A DNA stretch of 64,000 nt from contig NZ_JBBHKA010000001.1 of the NCBI RefSeq assembly GCF_037572775.1, positions 3,410,001-3,474,000 on the forward strand, read 5' to 3'. Source of the stretch: Ramlibacter sp. PS4R-6. GTDB lineage: Bacteria > Pseudomonadota > Gammaproteobacteria > Burkholderiales > Burkholderiaceae_C. A model generated the notes under the pieces. It was not told where the DNA came from, did no database searches, and was given only the letters and a program-made list of their open reading frames with translations. Position 1 is the first letter of the stretch; each line of letters begins with the position of its first letter. Shown piece after piece: positions 24,814 to 32,644 of the stretch. The position numbers were made by a program, and so were the translations under genes.

Positions 24814-25173
24814 ATGACATCCACGTTCAAGAAGATGACCTGCCGGGCCCTGGTGGTATCGCTGCTCACGCTGTCGTTCACGACGGCGCGGGCAGGCTTT
24901 ATCAGCCCCGACCAGGCGGCGCAGCAGGCCGCGCAGACCGACCGTGCCGTGGTGATGAGCGTCCTGGACCGCAGCGAGACCGCGACGCAGCTGGCGCAAC
25001 TGGGCATCGACCCGCAAACGGCGCGCGCCCGCGTCAACGCCATGACCGACCAGGAAGTCCACGCCCTCGCGCAGGACATCCAGACCGCTCCCGCCGGCGC
25101 CATGAGCGGCTGGGGCTGGGCAGCCGTGATCCTGATCGCCGCGGCGATCTGGTACTTCGCGTATCGCCGTTGA
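24814..25173 (+). CDS. PA2779-family protein
   Basis: 119 aa: signal peptide (SFTTARA cut), a helical middle (ISPDQAAQQAAQTDRAVVMSVLDRSETATQLAQLGIDPQTARARVNAMTDQEV) and one C-terminal membrane helix (WGWAAVILIAAAIWYFAYRR). Matches the PA2779 family, almost always encoded before a PA2778-type cysteine peptidase, as here. AAGGAG lies 9 nt before the ATG. Probably periplasmic, anchored at the C-terminus. Confidence 0.88.
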   Translation: MTSTFKKMTCRALVVSLLTLSFTTARAGFISPDQAAQQAAQTDRAVVMSVLDRSETATQLAQLGIDPQTARARVNAMTDQEVHALAQDIQTAPAGAMSGWGWAAVILIAAAIWYFAYRR

Positions 25174-25201
25174 GCTGCCGGATGCAGTACAACTCCGCCC
25201 G

Positions 25202-26194
25202 ATGACGGCGGTTTTTTCTCCAGGGGCCCGCGCGCGTGCGGGCCTTCTTCTTTCCGCGGCGGCCTTGCTGCTCGCGGGCTGCGCGCAGCTCGTGCCGCAG
25301 ACCGTGGGCCTGCGCACCGACTGGCCCGCGGGCGTGCCGCAGACGGTCGAGCTCACCGAGGTGCCTTTCTTCCCGCAGGAAGACTACGAGTGCGGGCCCG
25401 CGGCGCTGGCCACGGTGCTCGTGCACACCGGCGTGAGCGTCGCGCCCGAGACGCTGGCCAAGCAGGTGTTCCTGCCCGCGCGCAAGGGCAGCCTGCAAGT
25501 GGAGATGATCGCCGCGCCGCGCGGCTACGACCGCGTGACCTACCAGCTCGCTCCGAAATACACCGACCTGCTGCGCGAGGTGGCCGCGGGCAACCCGGTG
25601 ATCGTGCTGCACGACGTCGGCATGTTCGGTACGCAGTGGCATTACTCGGTGGTGAACGGCTTCGACTACCCGTCGGGCACCGTGTACCTGCGCTCGGGCA
25701 AGGACAGGCGGCTGGAGATGCCTTTCACGTATTTCGAGCGCACCTGGATCGCCGGCAAGTACTGGTCCATGGTGGTGGTGCCCCCAGACCGCATCCCCGC
25801 CACCGCCAACGAGAACGGGTGGGTGAACGCCGTGATCGCGATGGCGCGCACGTCCACGCCGCAAGCCGCGCTGACCGGCTACCGCACCGCGCTCGCGCGC
25901 TGGCCCGACAACGTGCCGGCGGCCATCGGCCTGGCGAGCGTGCACCAGGCGCGCGGGGAGACCGCGCAGGCCATCACCGTTCTGCGCAGCGCGCAACAGC
26001 GCAACCCCCAGTCGGCCATCGTCGCGAACAACCTCGCGCAGCTGCTGTCCGACGCGGGCCGGCACGGCGAAGCGCTGGCCGCGCTCGACCGCGTCGGCGG
26101 CGACCCGCAAGGCCCGTTCGCGGCCGAGATCCGGTCGACGCGCCAGTTGATCCTGCAGCGCATCGACCAGCAGAAATCGGGCAACCGCAAATAG
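25202..26194 (+). CDS. PA2778-family C39-like cysteine peptidase lipoprotein
   Basis: 330 aa. Lipoprotein signal with lipobox LLAGC (Cys27), a C39-type peptidase domain with nucleophile Cys64 in EDYECGPAALATVL and His about 150 in GTQWHYSVVNGFD, and a C-terminal TPR-like region (about 220-315). Starts 28 nt after the PA2779-family gene, so one operon. The pair is conserved in Pseudomonas and Burkholderiales, but substrate and physiological role are not known to me. Confidence 0.88.
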   Translation: MTAVFSPGARARAGLLLSAAALLLAGCAQLVPQTVGLRTDWPAGVPQTVELTEVPFFPQEDYECGPAALATVLVHTGVSVAPETLAKQVFLPARKGSLQVEMIAAPRGYDRVTYQLAPKYTDLLREVAAGNPVIVLHDVGMFGTQWHYSVVNGFDYPSGTVYLRSGKDRRLEMPFTYFERTWIAGKYWSMVVVPPDRIPATANENGWVNAVIAMARTSTPQAALTGYRTALARWPDNVPAAIGLASVHQARGETAQAITVLRSAQQRNPQSAIVANNLAQLLSDAGRHGEALAALDRVGGDPQGPFAAEIRSTRQLILQRIDQQKSGNRK

Positions 26195-26211
26195 CGCTAC
26201 GCTCGCGGTCG

Positions 26212-27090
26212 ATGCAGATCAACCTCGAGCCTTCCGACTCGCCGGTGCGCGCCGCGGCGACGGTCGTCATGCTGCGCGACGGCCCGGCGGGCCTGGAGGT
26301 GTTCCTCGTCAAGCGCCACGGCCTGTCCGACGTGCTCGGCGGCGCCTACGTGTTCCCCGGCGGCAAGCTGGACGACGAAGACGGCGACGCGGTGCTGCAC
26401 ACGATGCTGGATCGCACGCCGGCGCAGTTGCAGCACGCGCTGAGCGAGCCCGGATTGCCTGCACCGGATGCGGCCGCGCTCTTCGTCGCGGCGCTGCGCG
26501 AGACCTTCGAGGAAAGCGGCGTCCTGTTCGCCGAGGGCGCCGATGCGCGCGTGGCCGGCCGCGCCTACGAGGCGCTGCGCGAAGGCCTGTCCTTCGCCGA
26601 AGTGCTGCATGGCGCGCAGCTGCGGTTGCGCGCGAGCGAACTCGTGCCCTGGTCGCGCTGGATCACGCCGGCGGTCGGCGGCGTCATCCGCAAGCGCTTC
26701 GACACGCGCTTCTTCCTGGCGCGCGTGCCGGCGGGGCAGGAGCCGACGCACGACCAGCGCGAAGCCACCGAAAGCCTGTGGCTCGCGCCGCTGGCCGCCC
26801 TGCAGCAGTACCGCGACGGCGCCATCCAGCTCGCGCCGCCGCAGATCATGAGCCTGGCGCACCTGTCGCGCCACGCGGGCACGGCGCAGGCCTTCGCGGA
26901 CGCGACATCGCGCCCGCCCCCGCTGGTGCATCCCGAACCGTTCGAGCAGGACGGCGTGCGCGTCATCTGCTACCCGGGCGATGCGCGCCACAGCATCGCC
27001 GCACGCGCGCTGCCCGGCCCGACGCGCCTGCACTACGTGGATGGGCGGTTCGAGCCGCCCGGCGGCTTCGACGCGCTGCTCCGCGATTGA
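26212..27090 (+). CDS. NUDIX hydrolase, NUDT19-like (possible CoA diphosphatase)
   Basis: 292 aa. The Nudix box is split: VFPGGKLDDED at 44-54 and AALRETFEESGVLF about 50 residues later, a layout known from NUDT19-type hydrolases, several of which cleave CoA and acyl-CoA to phosphopantetheine and 3',5'-ADP. The C-terminal beta domain (HPEPFEQDGVRVICYPGDARH) also fits. Starts 17 nt after the peptidase gene. No ribosome binding site; TACGCT lies 8 nt before the ATG. The CoA assignment is inference. Confidence 0.85.
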   Translation: MQINLEPSDSPVRAAATVVMLRDGPAGLEVFLVKRHGLSDVLGGAYVFPGGKLDDEDGDAVLHTMLDRTPAQLQHALSEPGLPAPDAAALFVAALRETFEESGVLFAEGADARVAGRAYEALREGLSFAEVLHGAQLRLRASELVPWSRWITPAVGGVIRKRFDTRFFLARVPAGQEPTHDQREATESLWLAPLAALQQYRDGAIQLAPPQIMSLAHLSRHAGTAQAFADATSRPPPLVHPEPFEQDGVRVICYPGDARHSIAARALPGPTRLHYVDGRFEPPGGFDALLRD

Positions 27091-27445
27091 CGCACCAGGG
27101 CTGTCGAAAGGCCCCTACACCGCCACACGGCCCGCGCTTGCGATGCACCGCCGCGCCGCTGCCGACACTGCGGTGTGCCGGCCGGGTCTCGCGCCAAAGA
27201 CAGGTCTCCGGATTTCGCATCGCCCTGCAGTTTGGGGCGGCGAAACGAGGAACATTGTCCAGCGGGCCCGGCCGCATTTGCCCGCCAGGCGCCCATGCCC
27301 GCCGCATTCCTGCGCTTCTTCCTGGTCGTCGCCATCGCCGTCGCCGCGATGAACGCGATGAAGGTGCGCGCGGCCACGCCCACACCCTGCGCCCATGAAA
27401 AAGCCGGGCACGCGGCCCGGCTTTCCGTGTGACAGCTGCGGTCGC
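27091..27445. other. 355-nt stretch without a convincing gene
   Basis: Lies between the convergent NUDIX and Ser/Thr-rich genes. It contains a possible 45-codon ORF (27295-27432, plus) with a hydrophobic N-terminus (FLRFFLVVAIAVAAMNAM), but this lacks a ribosome binding site and is crossed by a terminator stem. A weak dyad TTTCGC...GCGAAA lies around 27215-27247. No known RNA family was recognised. Confidence 0.4.
27398..27424 (-). terminator. intrinsic terminator after the 27446-27811 gene
   Basis: Perfect 10-bp stem (27400-27409 with 27415-27424; AAAGCCGGGC / GCCCGGCTTT), 5-nt loop, followed on the minus strand by TTTTT. It lies 22 nt after the stop. Confidence 0.85.
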
Positions 27446-27811
27446 CTAGCCGCGGTCGGCCTTGGCGGTCTTCGTCGACTTCGACTTCGTCGTCGTGTCG
27501 GCCGGCATGTCGGTCGTCGTCGAGGTCGAGCCCGACGCGCTGCTGGTGCTGGGGGTGGAAGACGTCGTGCTGCTGCTGGTCGTGCCCGTGCCGGTGGCGC
27601 CCATGGACGTCGTGGCGTTGGACTTGTTCTCGACCGAGGTGTTGTTGGTGGTGCTCGGCGTGGCGCCGCCGTTCGGCGAGCCCTTGCCGCCCGCCGTCTT
27701 GTCGATGGCGGGGCCCGAGGCCGTCTGCGGCGAGTTGGCCGAGTTCTGGGCGATGGCGCCGCCGGCTACCGTGAGCGCGGCCGCGATCGCGACGAGGTGC
27801 TTCATGTTCAT
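27446..27811 (-). CDS. secreted Ser/Thr-rich low-complexity protein (copy 2)
   Basis: 121 aa: signal peptide (VAGGAIAQ cut), then a disordered Ser/Thr/Gly tract (GTTSSSTTSSTPSTSSASGS) and a basic end KSKSTKTAKADRG. The end is nearly the same as that of the other copy at 29476 (KSARADRG). AAGGAG lies 7 nt before ATG 27811; an ATG two codons later is possible. Last gene of a four-gene mirror cassette with two L,D-transpeptidase-fold proteins. Function unknown; cell-wall attachment or spacer role is conceivable. Confidence 0.75.
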   Translation of the reverse strand: MNMKHLVAIAAALTVAGGAIAQNSANSPQTASGPAIDKTAGGKGSPNGGATPSTTNNTSVENKSNATTSMGATGTGTTSSSTTSSTPSTSSASGSTSTTTDMPADTTTKSKSTKTAKADRG

Positions 27812-27949
27812 TGCAGGACTCCTTGGCTGTGTCTTGTCGAATCGCGGTCCGCGGGATGCGGGCCGCACAGTCAAGGCTAGATTTGCGCGCCGGGCGCATC
27901 GTCGGTGCGCTGCCCGTCCTCCTGTCGGACGGAGCACGACAGCACCCGT

Positions 27950-28570
27950 TCAGAGTGAGCCGGCGATGTCGCGGGCGGAGCCGCTCTCGGGCAGCACGTA
28001 GACGACCGAGCGGCTTTCGCCGAGCCAGCGCAGCACCACGTCCTCGAAGAAGCGCACGGGCACGACGACGCAGCCCGAGGACGCGCGCCGCTCGGCCATG
28101 TCGGTGGACCTCAGCCGCGCTTCGCGGTCGCGCATCGCCCGGCCGGGGCGCAGGCGGTGGATGGCGAACGCGCTGTCGTAGTCCACCCAGATCACCTGCT
28201 CGCCCGTGTCGTTCACGCCCGCCTCGGCTTCGAAGCGGCCGGCCGGTGTCGTGCGTTCGTGGAAGGGAACGAAGCCTTGCTGCGCATGCTCGCCGACGTT
28301 AGGTGCGCTGTCGTCACCGGGTTGCTGGCCCAGCAGCACCGGCGTGTCGCCTTGCAGGCGACCGCTGGCGTCGAAGATGTACAGGTGCGCCGACTTCTTG
28401 TCGACGATGGCGAAGGCACGCGCGCCATGGTCGCTCTTTTGCAGGACCCACTGCGCAAGTTCGCGCGTGTCGCGGGAAACGGGCGGCGCCTTGTACTCGG
28501 CGGCCGCCGCGGGCAAGGCGCAGGCCAGGCCCAGCAGGGCCGCCGCCAGCGCCTGGCGGATCCGGTCCAT
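27950..28570 (-). CDS. L,D-transpeptidase-fold (YkuD-like) secreted protein
   Basis: 206 aa: signal peptide (ALPAAAA cut), then a YkuD-like domain with His138 (AIHRL) and nucleophile Cys167 in ASSGCVVVP. The classic SHGC is SSGC, so one His is missing, but the Cys remains. The family cross-links peptidoglycan (3-3 links) or attaches proteins to the wall. Homologous throughout to the next gene upstream (28671-29414): KS-HGARAFAIVDK, RLQGDTPVLLG, ERTTPAGRF, WVDYD. GAGGGG precedes the ATG. Confidence 0.82.
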   Translation of the reverse strand: MDRIRQALAAALLGLACALPAAAAEYKAPPVSRDTRELAQWVLQKSDHGARAFAIVDKKSAHLYIFDASGRLQGDTPVLLGQQPGDDSAPNVGEHAQQGFVPFHERTTPAGRFEAEAGVNDTGEQVIWVDYDSAFAIHRLRPGRAMRDREARLRSTDMAERRASSGCVVVPVRFFEDVVLRWLGESRSVVYVLPESGSARDIAGSL

Positions 28571-28670
28571 CGGAAATCCCCTCAGCTCGACAACAGGGGA
28601 CCGATGTTAGCGATGAGCTGCGCTGCCTGAGCCTTTGTAACGGTAACAGGCGGGCAAGCTGTGCAGGAAG

Positions 28671-29414
28671 TCAGTGCTGCGCGAGTTTCGTCGGCGATTC
28701 GACGTCGCGGAACGATGCGAAAGTTTGCTCCAGCGGCCGCGTTTCCGGGAGGATGTAAATGACGACGCCCGTGCGATCGACGGCGGGGCGCAGGGCCTTC
28801 TCATAGAACTCGTCGGGCAGGTTGATGCAGCCGTACGACATGCGGTTGTCGTCGGGCGTGGGGGTTGCGATCGCCTCCAGGCGCTCGGGCACCTTGATGA
28901 TCCGGTGCATGGACACGGCGGCGTCGTAGTCGACCCACACCACGTCCTCGCCGCGCGAGGAGCTCTCGCCGACGGATGCGATGAAACGGCCCGCGGGGGT
29001 GGTGCGCTCCTCGAGCGTGATGTCCTTCAGCGCCTTGTCGCCGATGCCGGGCACGGTCTCGTCGCCGTGCGCGGCGCCGAGCAGCGCGGGCGCGGCGGCC
29101 TGCAGTCGCCCTTGCGCGTCGAACAGGAACACCTTGGCCCCGACCTTGTCGAGGATCGCGAAGCCCCTGGTGCCGTTGTCGCCCGATGCGGCGACCCAGT
29201 TCGCGACGCGGCGGACGTCCTTGCCCGCCGGCTCCGAACCGAATTGCGCCAGCCGCTGCGCCTGCGAAACCTTCGCGGGCGACGTGGCGGTGGCGCGGAA
29301 TGGGTGGTAGGCGAAATAAAGCGACGGCGGCAGCACAAGCGCGAGCGCGGCGGCCACGGCCACGAGGGCGCGGCGGGGGCGGGTTGCCTGGGGCTTGTCG
29401 TTCTTGTCCGTCAT
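28671..29414 (-). CDS. membrane-anchored L,D-transpeptidase-fold (YkuD-like) protein
   Basis: 247 aa: cytoplasmic basic start, one TM helix (about 16-36), then a YkuD-like periplasmic domain with His170 (SMHRI) and Cys196 in MSYGCINLP. A paralogue of the protein at 27950, which is secreted instead of anchored. Conserved ERTTPAGRF segment before the catalytic region. The ribosome binding site is weak. It lies just after a strong terminator of the Ser/Thr-rich gene upstream, so it may need its own promoter or read-through. Confidence 0.82.
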   Translation of the reverse strand: MTDKNDKPQATRPRRALVAVAAALALVLPPSLYFAYHPFRATATSPAKVSQAQRLAQFGSEPAGKDVRRVANWVAASGDNGTRGFAILDKVGAKVFLFDAQGRLQAAAPALLGAAHGDETVPGIGDKALKDITLEERTTPAGRFIASVGESSSRGEDVVWVDYDAAVSMHRIIKVPERLEAIATPTPDDNRMSYGCINLPDEFYEKALRPAVDRTGVVIYILPETRPLEQTFASFRDVESPTKLAQH

Positions 29415-29425
29415 GTTCGCCACTG

Positions 29426-29459
29426 AAAAAAGGCCCCACCGGGCGAACCCGATGGAGCC
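29426..29459 (-). terminator. intrinsic terminator with UUCG loop after the 29476-29925 gene
   Basis: 12-bp stem (29432-29443 with 29448-29459; two G-U pairs), TTCG tetraloop and TTTTTT on the minus strand. It sits in the 61-nt gap before the L,D-transpeptidase-like gene and ends 11 nt before that gene's ATG. Confidence 0.88.
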
Positions 29460-29475
29460 GTTTGCGGTGCGCTGC

Positions 29476-29925
29476 TTAGCCGCGGTCCGCGCGGGCCGAC
29501 TTCGTCGTGGTCGACGTGTCGGTGCTGGAACCCATCGACGAGGAGCTCGAAGAGCTCGGGGTCGAGGTGCTGGCGCTGGTGTCGGTCGACGAGGACGTCG
29601 AGCCGCTGGCGCTCGGCGTGGAGGTGCTGGAGCTGGTGCTGGGGGTGCTGGCGCTCGTGGAGCCGCTCGCGCCCATCGTGGACGTGCTGGGCGTCGCGCC
29701 CGGCGTCGTGCTCGAGTTGGACGTGTTGGCGTTCGCACCGCCCTGGCCGCCGGCGGAAGCGCCGGTGCCCGCGGAGGCGCCCGTACCGGCAGCAGCGCCG
29801 GTACCGGCCGAAGCGCCGGCGTTACCGCCGCCCGCCGCAGCGCCGCTGCCCGATTGGGCAATCGCCACACCACCGATGGTCAGGGCCGCGGCTGCGGCCA
29901 GCGTCGTCAGGATTTTTTTCGACAT
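29476..29925 (-). CDS. secreted Ser/Thr-rich low-complexity protein (copy 1)
   Basis: 149 aa: signal peptide (IGGVAIAQ cut), a Gly/Ala repeat part (GTGASAGTGASAGG) and a long Ser/Thr tract, ending KSARADRG. AAGGAG lies before the ATG at 29925. Paralogue of 27446-27811 by signal peptide style, composition and C-terminal motif. Expected to be disordered in the periplasm. A GTCCTAC box lies 132 nt upstream. Confidence 0.75.
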   Translation of the reverse strand: MSKKILTTLAAAAALTIGGVAIAQSGSGAAAGGGNAGASAGTGAAAGTGASAGTGASAGGQGGANANTSNSSTTPGATPSTSTMGASGSTSASTPSTSSSTSTPSASGSTSSSTDTSASTSTPSSSSSSSMGSSTDTSTTTKSARADRG

Positions 29926-30057
29926 GTCTTGGACTCCTTGAAAGGGACACATCCCCGAAGGGATGAAGTTGATTGGCAAAAGCCGGCGCGTTTGCCGACT
30001 TCCGAAAGACTAAGTTTCGGGAAGGCGCCAAAAAGTGGGCCTACACAGGCACAGCCT

Positions 30058-30064
30058 GTAGGAC
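30058..30064 (-). promoter_or_regulatory. GTCCTAC box upstream of the Ser/Thr-rich gene
   Basis: GTCCTAC reading toward the gene at 29925, within an imperfect dyad CCTACA-N11-TGTAGG (about 30040-30062). Distance to the ATG is 132 nt, longer than for the other boxes. Confidence 0.4.
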
Positions 30065-30092
30065 CGGCACTGTCACCGTTTGCTGCTCAGGC

Positions 30093-30272
30093 TTAGCTTT
30101 GCAACGGCTGGGCTGCCGCTTCGCGGCCCCACACGTCGATCTGGAGCACCGGGTTGGCGCACTCGCAGCCGATCGCGAAATCGTGGTCGTCCGCGAGCGC
30201 CAGCGCGTCGCGCACGGGTTCCGCCACGCGTGCGGGCGTGAAGGATTGCGTGGGCTGGCTGGAAGCGTTCAT
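30093..30272 (-). CDS. small hypothetical protein
   Basis: 59 aa, soluble, with ALALADDHDFAIGCECANPVLQIDVWG; one CxC pair. AAAGG before the ATG. An inverted repeat GTAGG-N5-CCTAC lies about 88 nt upstream. No domain recognised; coding status rests on the ribosome binding site and codon pattern. Confidence 0.5.
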   Translation of the reverse strand: MNASSQPTQSFTPARVAEPVRDALALADDHDFAIGCECANPVLQIDVWGREAAAQPLQS

Positions 30273-30371
30273 GGCGCGGCCTTTCGGAGGTGCGATGCGT
30301 GAAGCTGCATCTTCGGCGGCGCGCAAGCACAGCCATATCCGGCAAACGCTTGAGCCAGCGTAGGAGGGGGC

Positions 30372-31505
30372 CTACCGTTGCGCTGCCAGGCGCCAGAGCG
30401 ACGTGGTTTCGCGCGCGCGTGCGTCGTGCAGCGGGTCGTCGGCGTCGACGGCCTTGGGGTGCCGCGGGCGCGTGTCGTCGCGCGCCATCACACGCAGGCC
30501 CGCCGCTTCGATCCACGACGCCAGTTCGCCGGGCGCGCGCAGGCCGAGGTGCTCCGCGAAGTCGGACATCACCAGCCAGCCCTCGCCGCCGGGCGCCAGG
30601 TGCGCGCGCAGGCCTGCGAGGAAGGCGCGCGTCATGCGGCTGTCCTCGTCGTAGATGGCGCGCTCCAGCGGCGCGCTCGCGCGGCCCGGCAGCCACGGCG
30701 GGTTGCACACGATCAAGGGCGCGGGGCCTTCCGGGAACAGGTCCGCGCGCACCACGTCGACCTGCTTGGCCAGGCCGAGCCGCGCGATGTTGTCGCGCGC
30801 GCAGGCCAGGGCGCGCTCGTCGACATCGGTCGCCACCACCCGCTTGACGCCGCGTTTCGCGAGCAACGCCGCGATCACGCCGGTGCCGGTGCCCACGTCG
30901 AACGCCAGGTCCAGGTGCGGCAGCGGCGCCTGCGCGACGAGGTCGACGTATTCGCCGCGCACCGGCGAGAACACGCCGTAGTGCGGGTGGATGCGCGCGC
31001 CCAGCGCGGGGATCTCGACGCCTTTCGTGCGCCACTCGTGCGCGCCGATGACGCCGAGCAGCTCGCGCAGCGCAACCAGCGAAGGCGTGCCGTCCGCCGG
31101 CCCCCATGCTTCGGCGCAGGCCAGCCGCACGTCGGGCGCGCGATGCAAGGGAATGCGCCAGTCGCCGTCGAGCGGCACCAGCACGCGGCCGAGGATGCGG
31201 GCGCGCTGGCCTTGCTGCTGGCGGTGCTGGTGGAAGCGCTCGGTGATGGAGCCCGCGGGCTTGGCCGGCTTGCGTTTGCGCTCCATCCGGCGCGCCATCG
31301 CCTGCAACAGCTGGCGCGCGTTGTGGTAGTCGCTGCGCCACACGAGGCCCGTGCCTTCGCTGGCGAGCCGCACCGCCTCGTCGGCCGTGAGCGTGTCGTC
31401 GACCGCGCGCAGCCGAACCGGCGGCGGCACGCCGGCTTCGGAGCGCCAGCGAGCGCGCTGCGGCTGGCCGCCCTCGGCCCACTCGACGAACACGGGTTCG
31501 CTCAT
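30372..31505 (-). CDS. class I SAM-dependent methyltransferase
   Basis: 377 aa. The C-terminal half is a Rossmann methyltransferase: LDLAFDVGTGTGVIAALLAKRG (motif I), VVATDVDERAL, and NPPWLPG, the (N/D)PPY-type motif of PrmC/RlmG-like amino- or base-methylating enzymes. The N-terminal half is likely the substrate-binding part. The start overlaps the stop of the DUF808 gene (ATGA), so they are coupled. Target (rRNA, protein or small molecule) unknown. Confidence 0.86.
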   Translation of the reverse strand: MSEPVFVEWAEGGQPQRARWRSEAGVPPPVRLRAVDDTLTADEAVRLASEGTGLVWRSDYHNARQLLQAMARRMERKRKPAKPAGSITERFHQHRQQQGQRARILGRVLVPLDGDWRIPLHRAPDVRLACAEAWGPADGTPSLVALRELLGVIGAHEWRTKGVEIPALGARIHPHYGVFSPVRGEYVDLVAQAPLPHLDLAFDVGTGTGVIAALLAKRGVKRVVATDVDERALACARDNIARLGLAKQVDVVRADLFPEGPAPLIVCNPPWLPGRASAPLERAIYDEDSRMTRAFLAGLRAHLAPGGEGWLVMSDFAEHLGLRAPGELASWIEAAGLRVMARDDTRPRHPKAVDADDPLHDARARETTSLWRLAAQR

Positions 31506-32386
31506 GCGCGGCGCAGGACGCGCTGCGCCAGCGTGAACACGCCCAGCGCGATGGCGCCCGCGACCAGGCCCACGACGATGTTGAAGCCGGCCGCCGCCAG
31601 CGCGTGCAGGTTGTCGCCGATGTGGTGCAGCCACGGCATGCCGTGCACGAGGATGCCGCCGCCCACCATGAACATCGCCGCGGTACCGACGACCGACAGG
31701 GTCTTCATCAGCCATGGAGCGGCGCGGACGATGCCGCTGCCGATGGCGCGCGGCACGGCGCCGGGCCGGCGCGTGAGGTAAAAGCCGATGTCGTCGAGCT
31801 TCACGATCAGCGCGACCACGCCGTACACGCCGATCGTCATGGCGATCGCGATGCCGGCGAGCACCACGACCTGCTGGAGGAAGTCGGCCTCGGCCACCGT
31901 GCCGAGCGTGATCGCGATGATTTCGGCCGACAGGACGAAGTCCGTGCGGATCGCGCCGCGGATCTTGTCCTTCTCCACCGCGCACAGGTCGACTGCGGGG
32001 TCGGCGACGGCGCGCGCCAGTTCCTCGTGGTGCGCGTCGTCCTCGGCCTTGCTGTGCAGGAAGCGGTGCGCGATCTTCTCGAAGCCCTCGAAGCACAAGA
32101 AAGCGCCGCCGATCATCAGCAGGATCGTGACGGCCCACGGCGCGAAGGCGCTGATCGCCAGCGCGGCGGGCACCAGGATCGCCTTGTTGAGGAACGAGCC
32201 CTTGGCGACCGCCCACACGACGGGCAGTTCGCGCTCGGCGCGCACGCCCGCCACCTGCTGCGCATTGAGCGCCAGGTCGTCGCCGATCACGCCCGAGGTC
32301 TTGTGCGCGGCCGTCTTGGCCAGCAGCGACACATCGTCGAGCAGCGTGGAAATGTCGTCGAGGAGTGCGAGGAGACTGGATGCCAT
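31502..32386 (-). CDS. DUF808 family inner-membrane protein
   Basis: 294 aa: LLALLDDISTLLDDVSLLAKTAAHKTSGVIGDDLALNAQQVAG is the family signature, followed by about six membrane helices. Homologue of E. coli YedI; function unknown. Start supported by a CATAAT box exactly 6 nt upstream; no ribosome binding site. Confidence 0.9.
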   Translation of the reverse strand: MASSLLALLDDISTLLDDVSLLAKTAAHKTSGVIGDDLALNAQQVAGVRAERELPVVWAVAKGSFLNKAILVPAALAISAFAPWAVTILLMIGGAFLCFEGFEKIAHRFLHSKAEDDAHHEELARAVADPAVDLCAVEKDKIRGAIRTDFVLSAEIIAITLGTVAEADFLQQVVVLAGIAIAMTIGVYGVVALIVKLDDIGFYLTRRPGAVPRAIGSGIVRAAPWLMKTLSVVGTAAMFMVGGGILVHGMPWLHHIGDNLHALAAAGFNIVVGLVAGAIALGVFTLAQRVLRRA

Positions 32387-32392
32387 CGGCCG

Positions 32393-32398
32393 ATTATG
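32393..32398 (-). promoter_or_regulatory. -10-like CATAAT, 6 nt before start (predicted leaderless)
   Basis: CATAAT (5 of 6 to consensus), 6 nt, then the ATG of the DUF808 gene. Confidence 0.5.
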
Positions 32399-32409
32399 TT
32401 CGGCCCGGC

Positions 32410-32586
32410 TCAGTCGTTGCCCGTCGTGTACGGGCTGCGCGGATGGTAGGGCTGCTCGCCCGCGGGCGAGGGCTCGGCACGCGGGTTCGGATGGTGCTGC
32501 GTTTCGTTGGTGCCCGGCTTGTCTTCCTCGGGCGGCAGCGGCTGGTCCAGTTCCTTCGGGCGCTCGGGCAGTTTGGGGATGGCCAT
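32410..32586 (-). CDS. small Pro-rich hypothetical protein
   Basis: 58 aa, Pro/Glu-rich and probably disordered (MAIPKLPERPKELDQPLPPE). A GTCCTAC box lies 33 nt upstream with TAGATT 22 nt after it and 5 nt before the ATG, so a nearly leaderless mRNA is predicted. Function unknown. Confidence 0.6.
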   Translation of the reverse strand: MAIPKLPERPKELDQPLPPEEDKPGTNETQHHPNPRAEPSPAGEQPYHPRSPYTTGND

Positions 32587-32591
32587 GCGCC

Positions 32592-32626
32592 AATCTAGGA
32601 CGGCCGCGCTGCGGGCGCTGTAGGAC
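32592..32626 (-). promoter_or_regulatory. GTCCTAC-box promoter of the 32586 gene
   Basis: GTCCTAC (32620-32626), 22 nt, TAGATT (32592-32597), 5 nt, ATG. Confidence 0.5.
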
Positions 32627-32632
32627 TGGTGG

Positions 32633-32638
32633 CATAGT
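32633..32638 (+). promoter_or_regulatory. -10-like CATAGT, 6 nt before start (predicted leaderless)
   Basis: CATAGT, exactly 6 nt, then the ATG of the cytochrome gene at 32645. Confidence 0.4.
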
Positions 32639-32644
32639 CGCCGC

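Noticed and set aside
27295..27432. Possible 45-codon small membrane protein
   Set aside because: No ribosome binding site or promoter-like box, and the terminator of the convergent gene lies inside it. Mentioned in the intergenic entry only.
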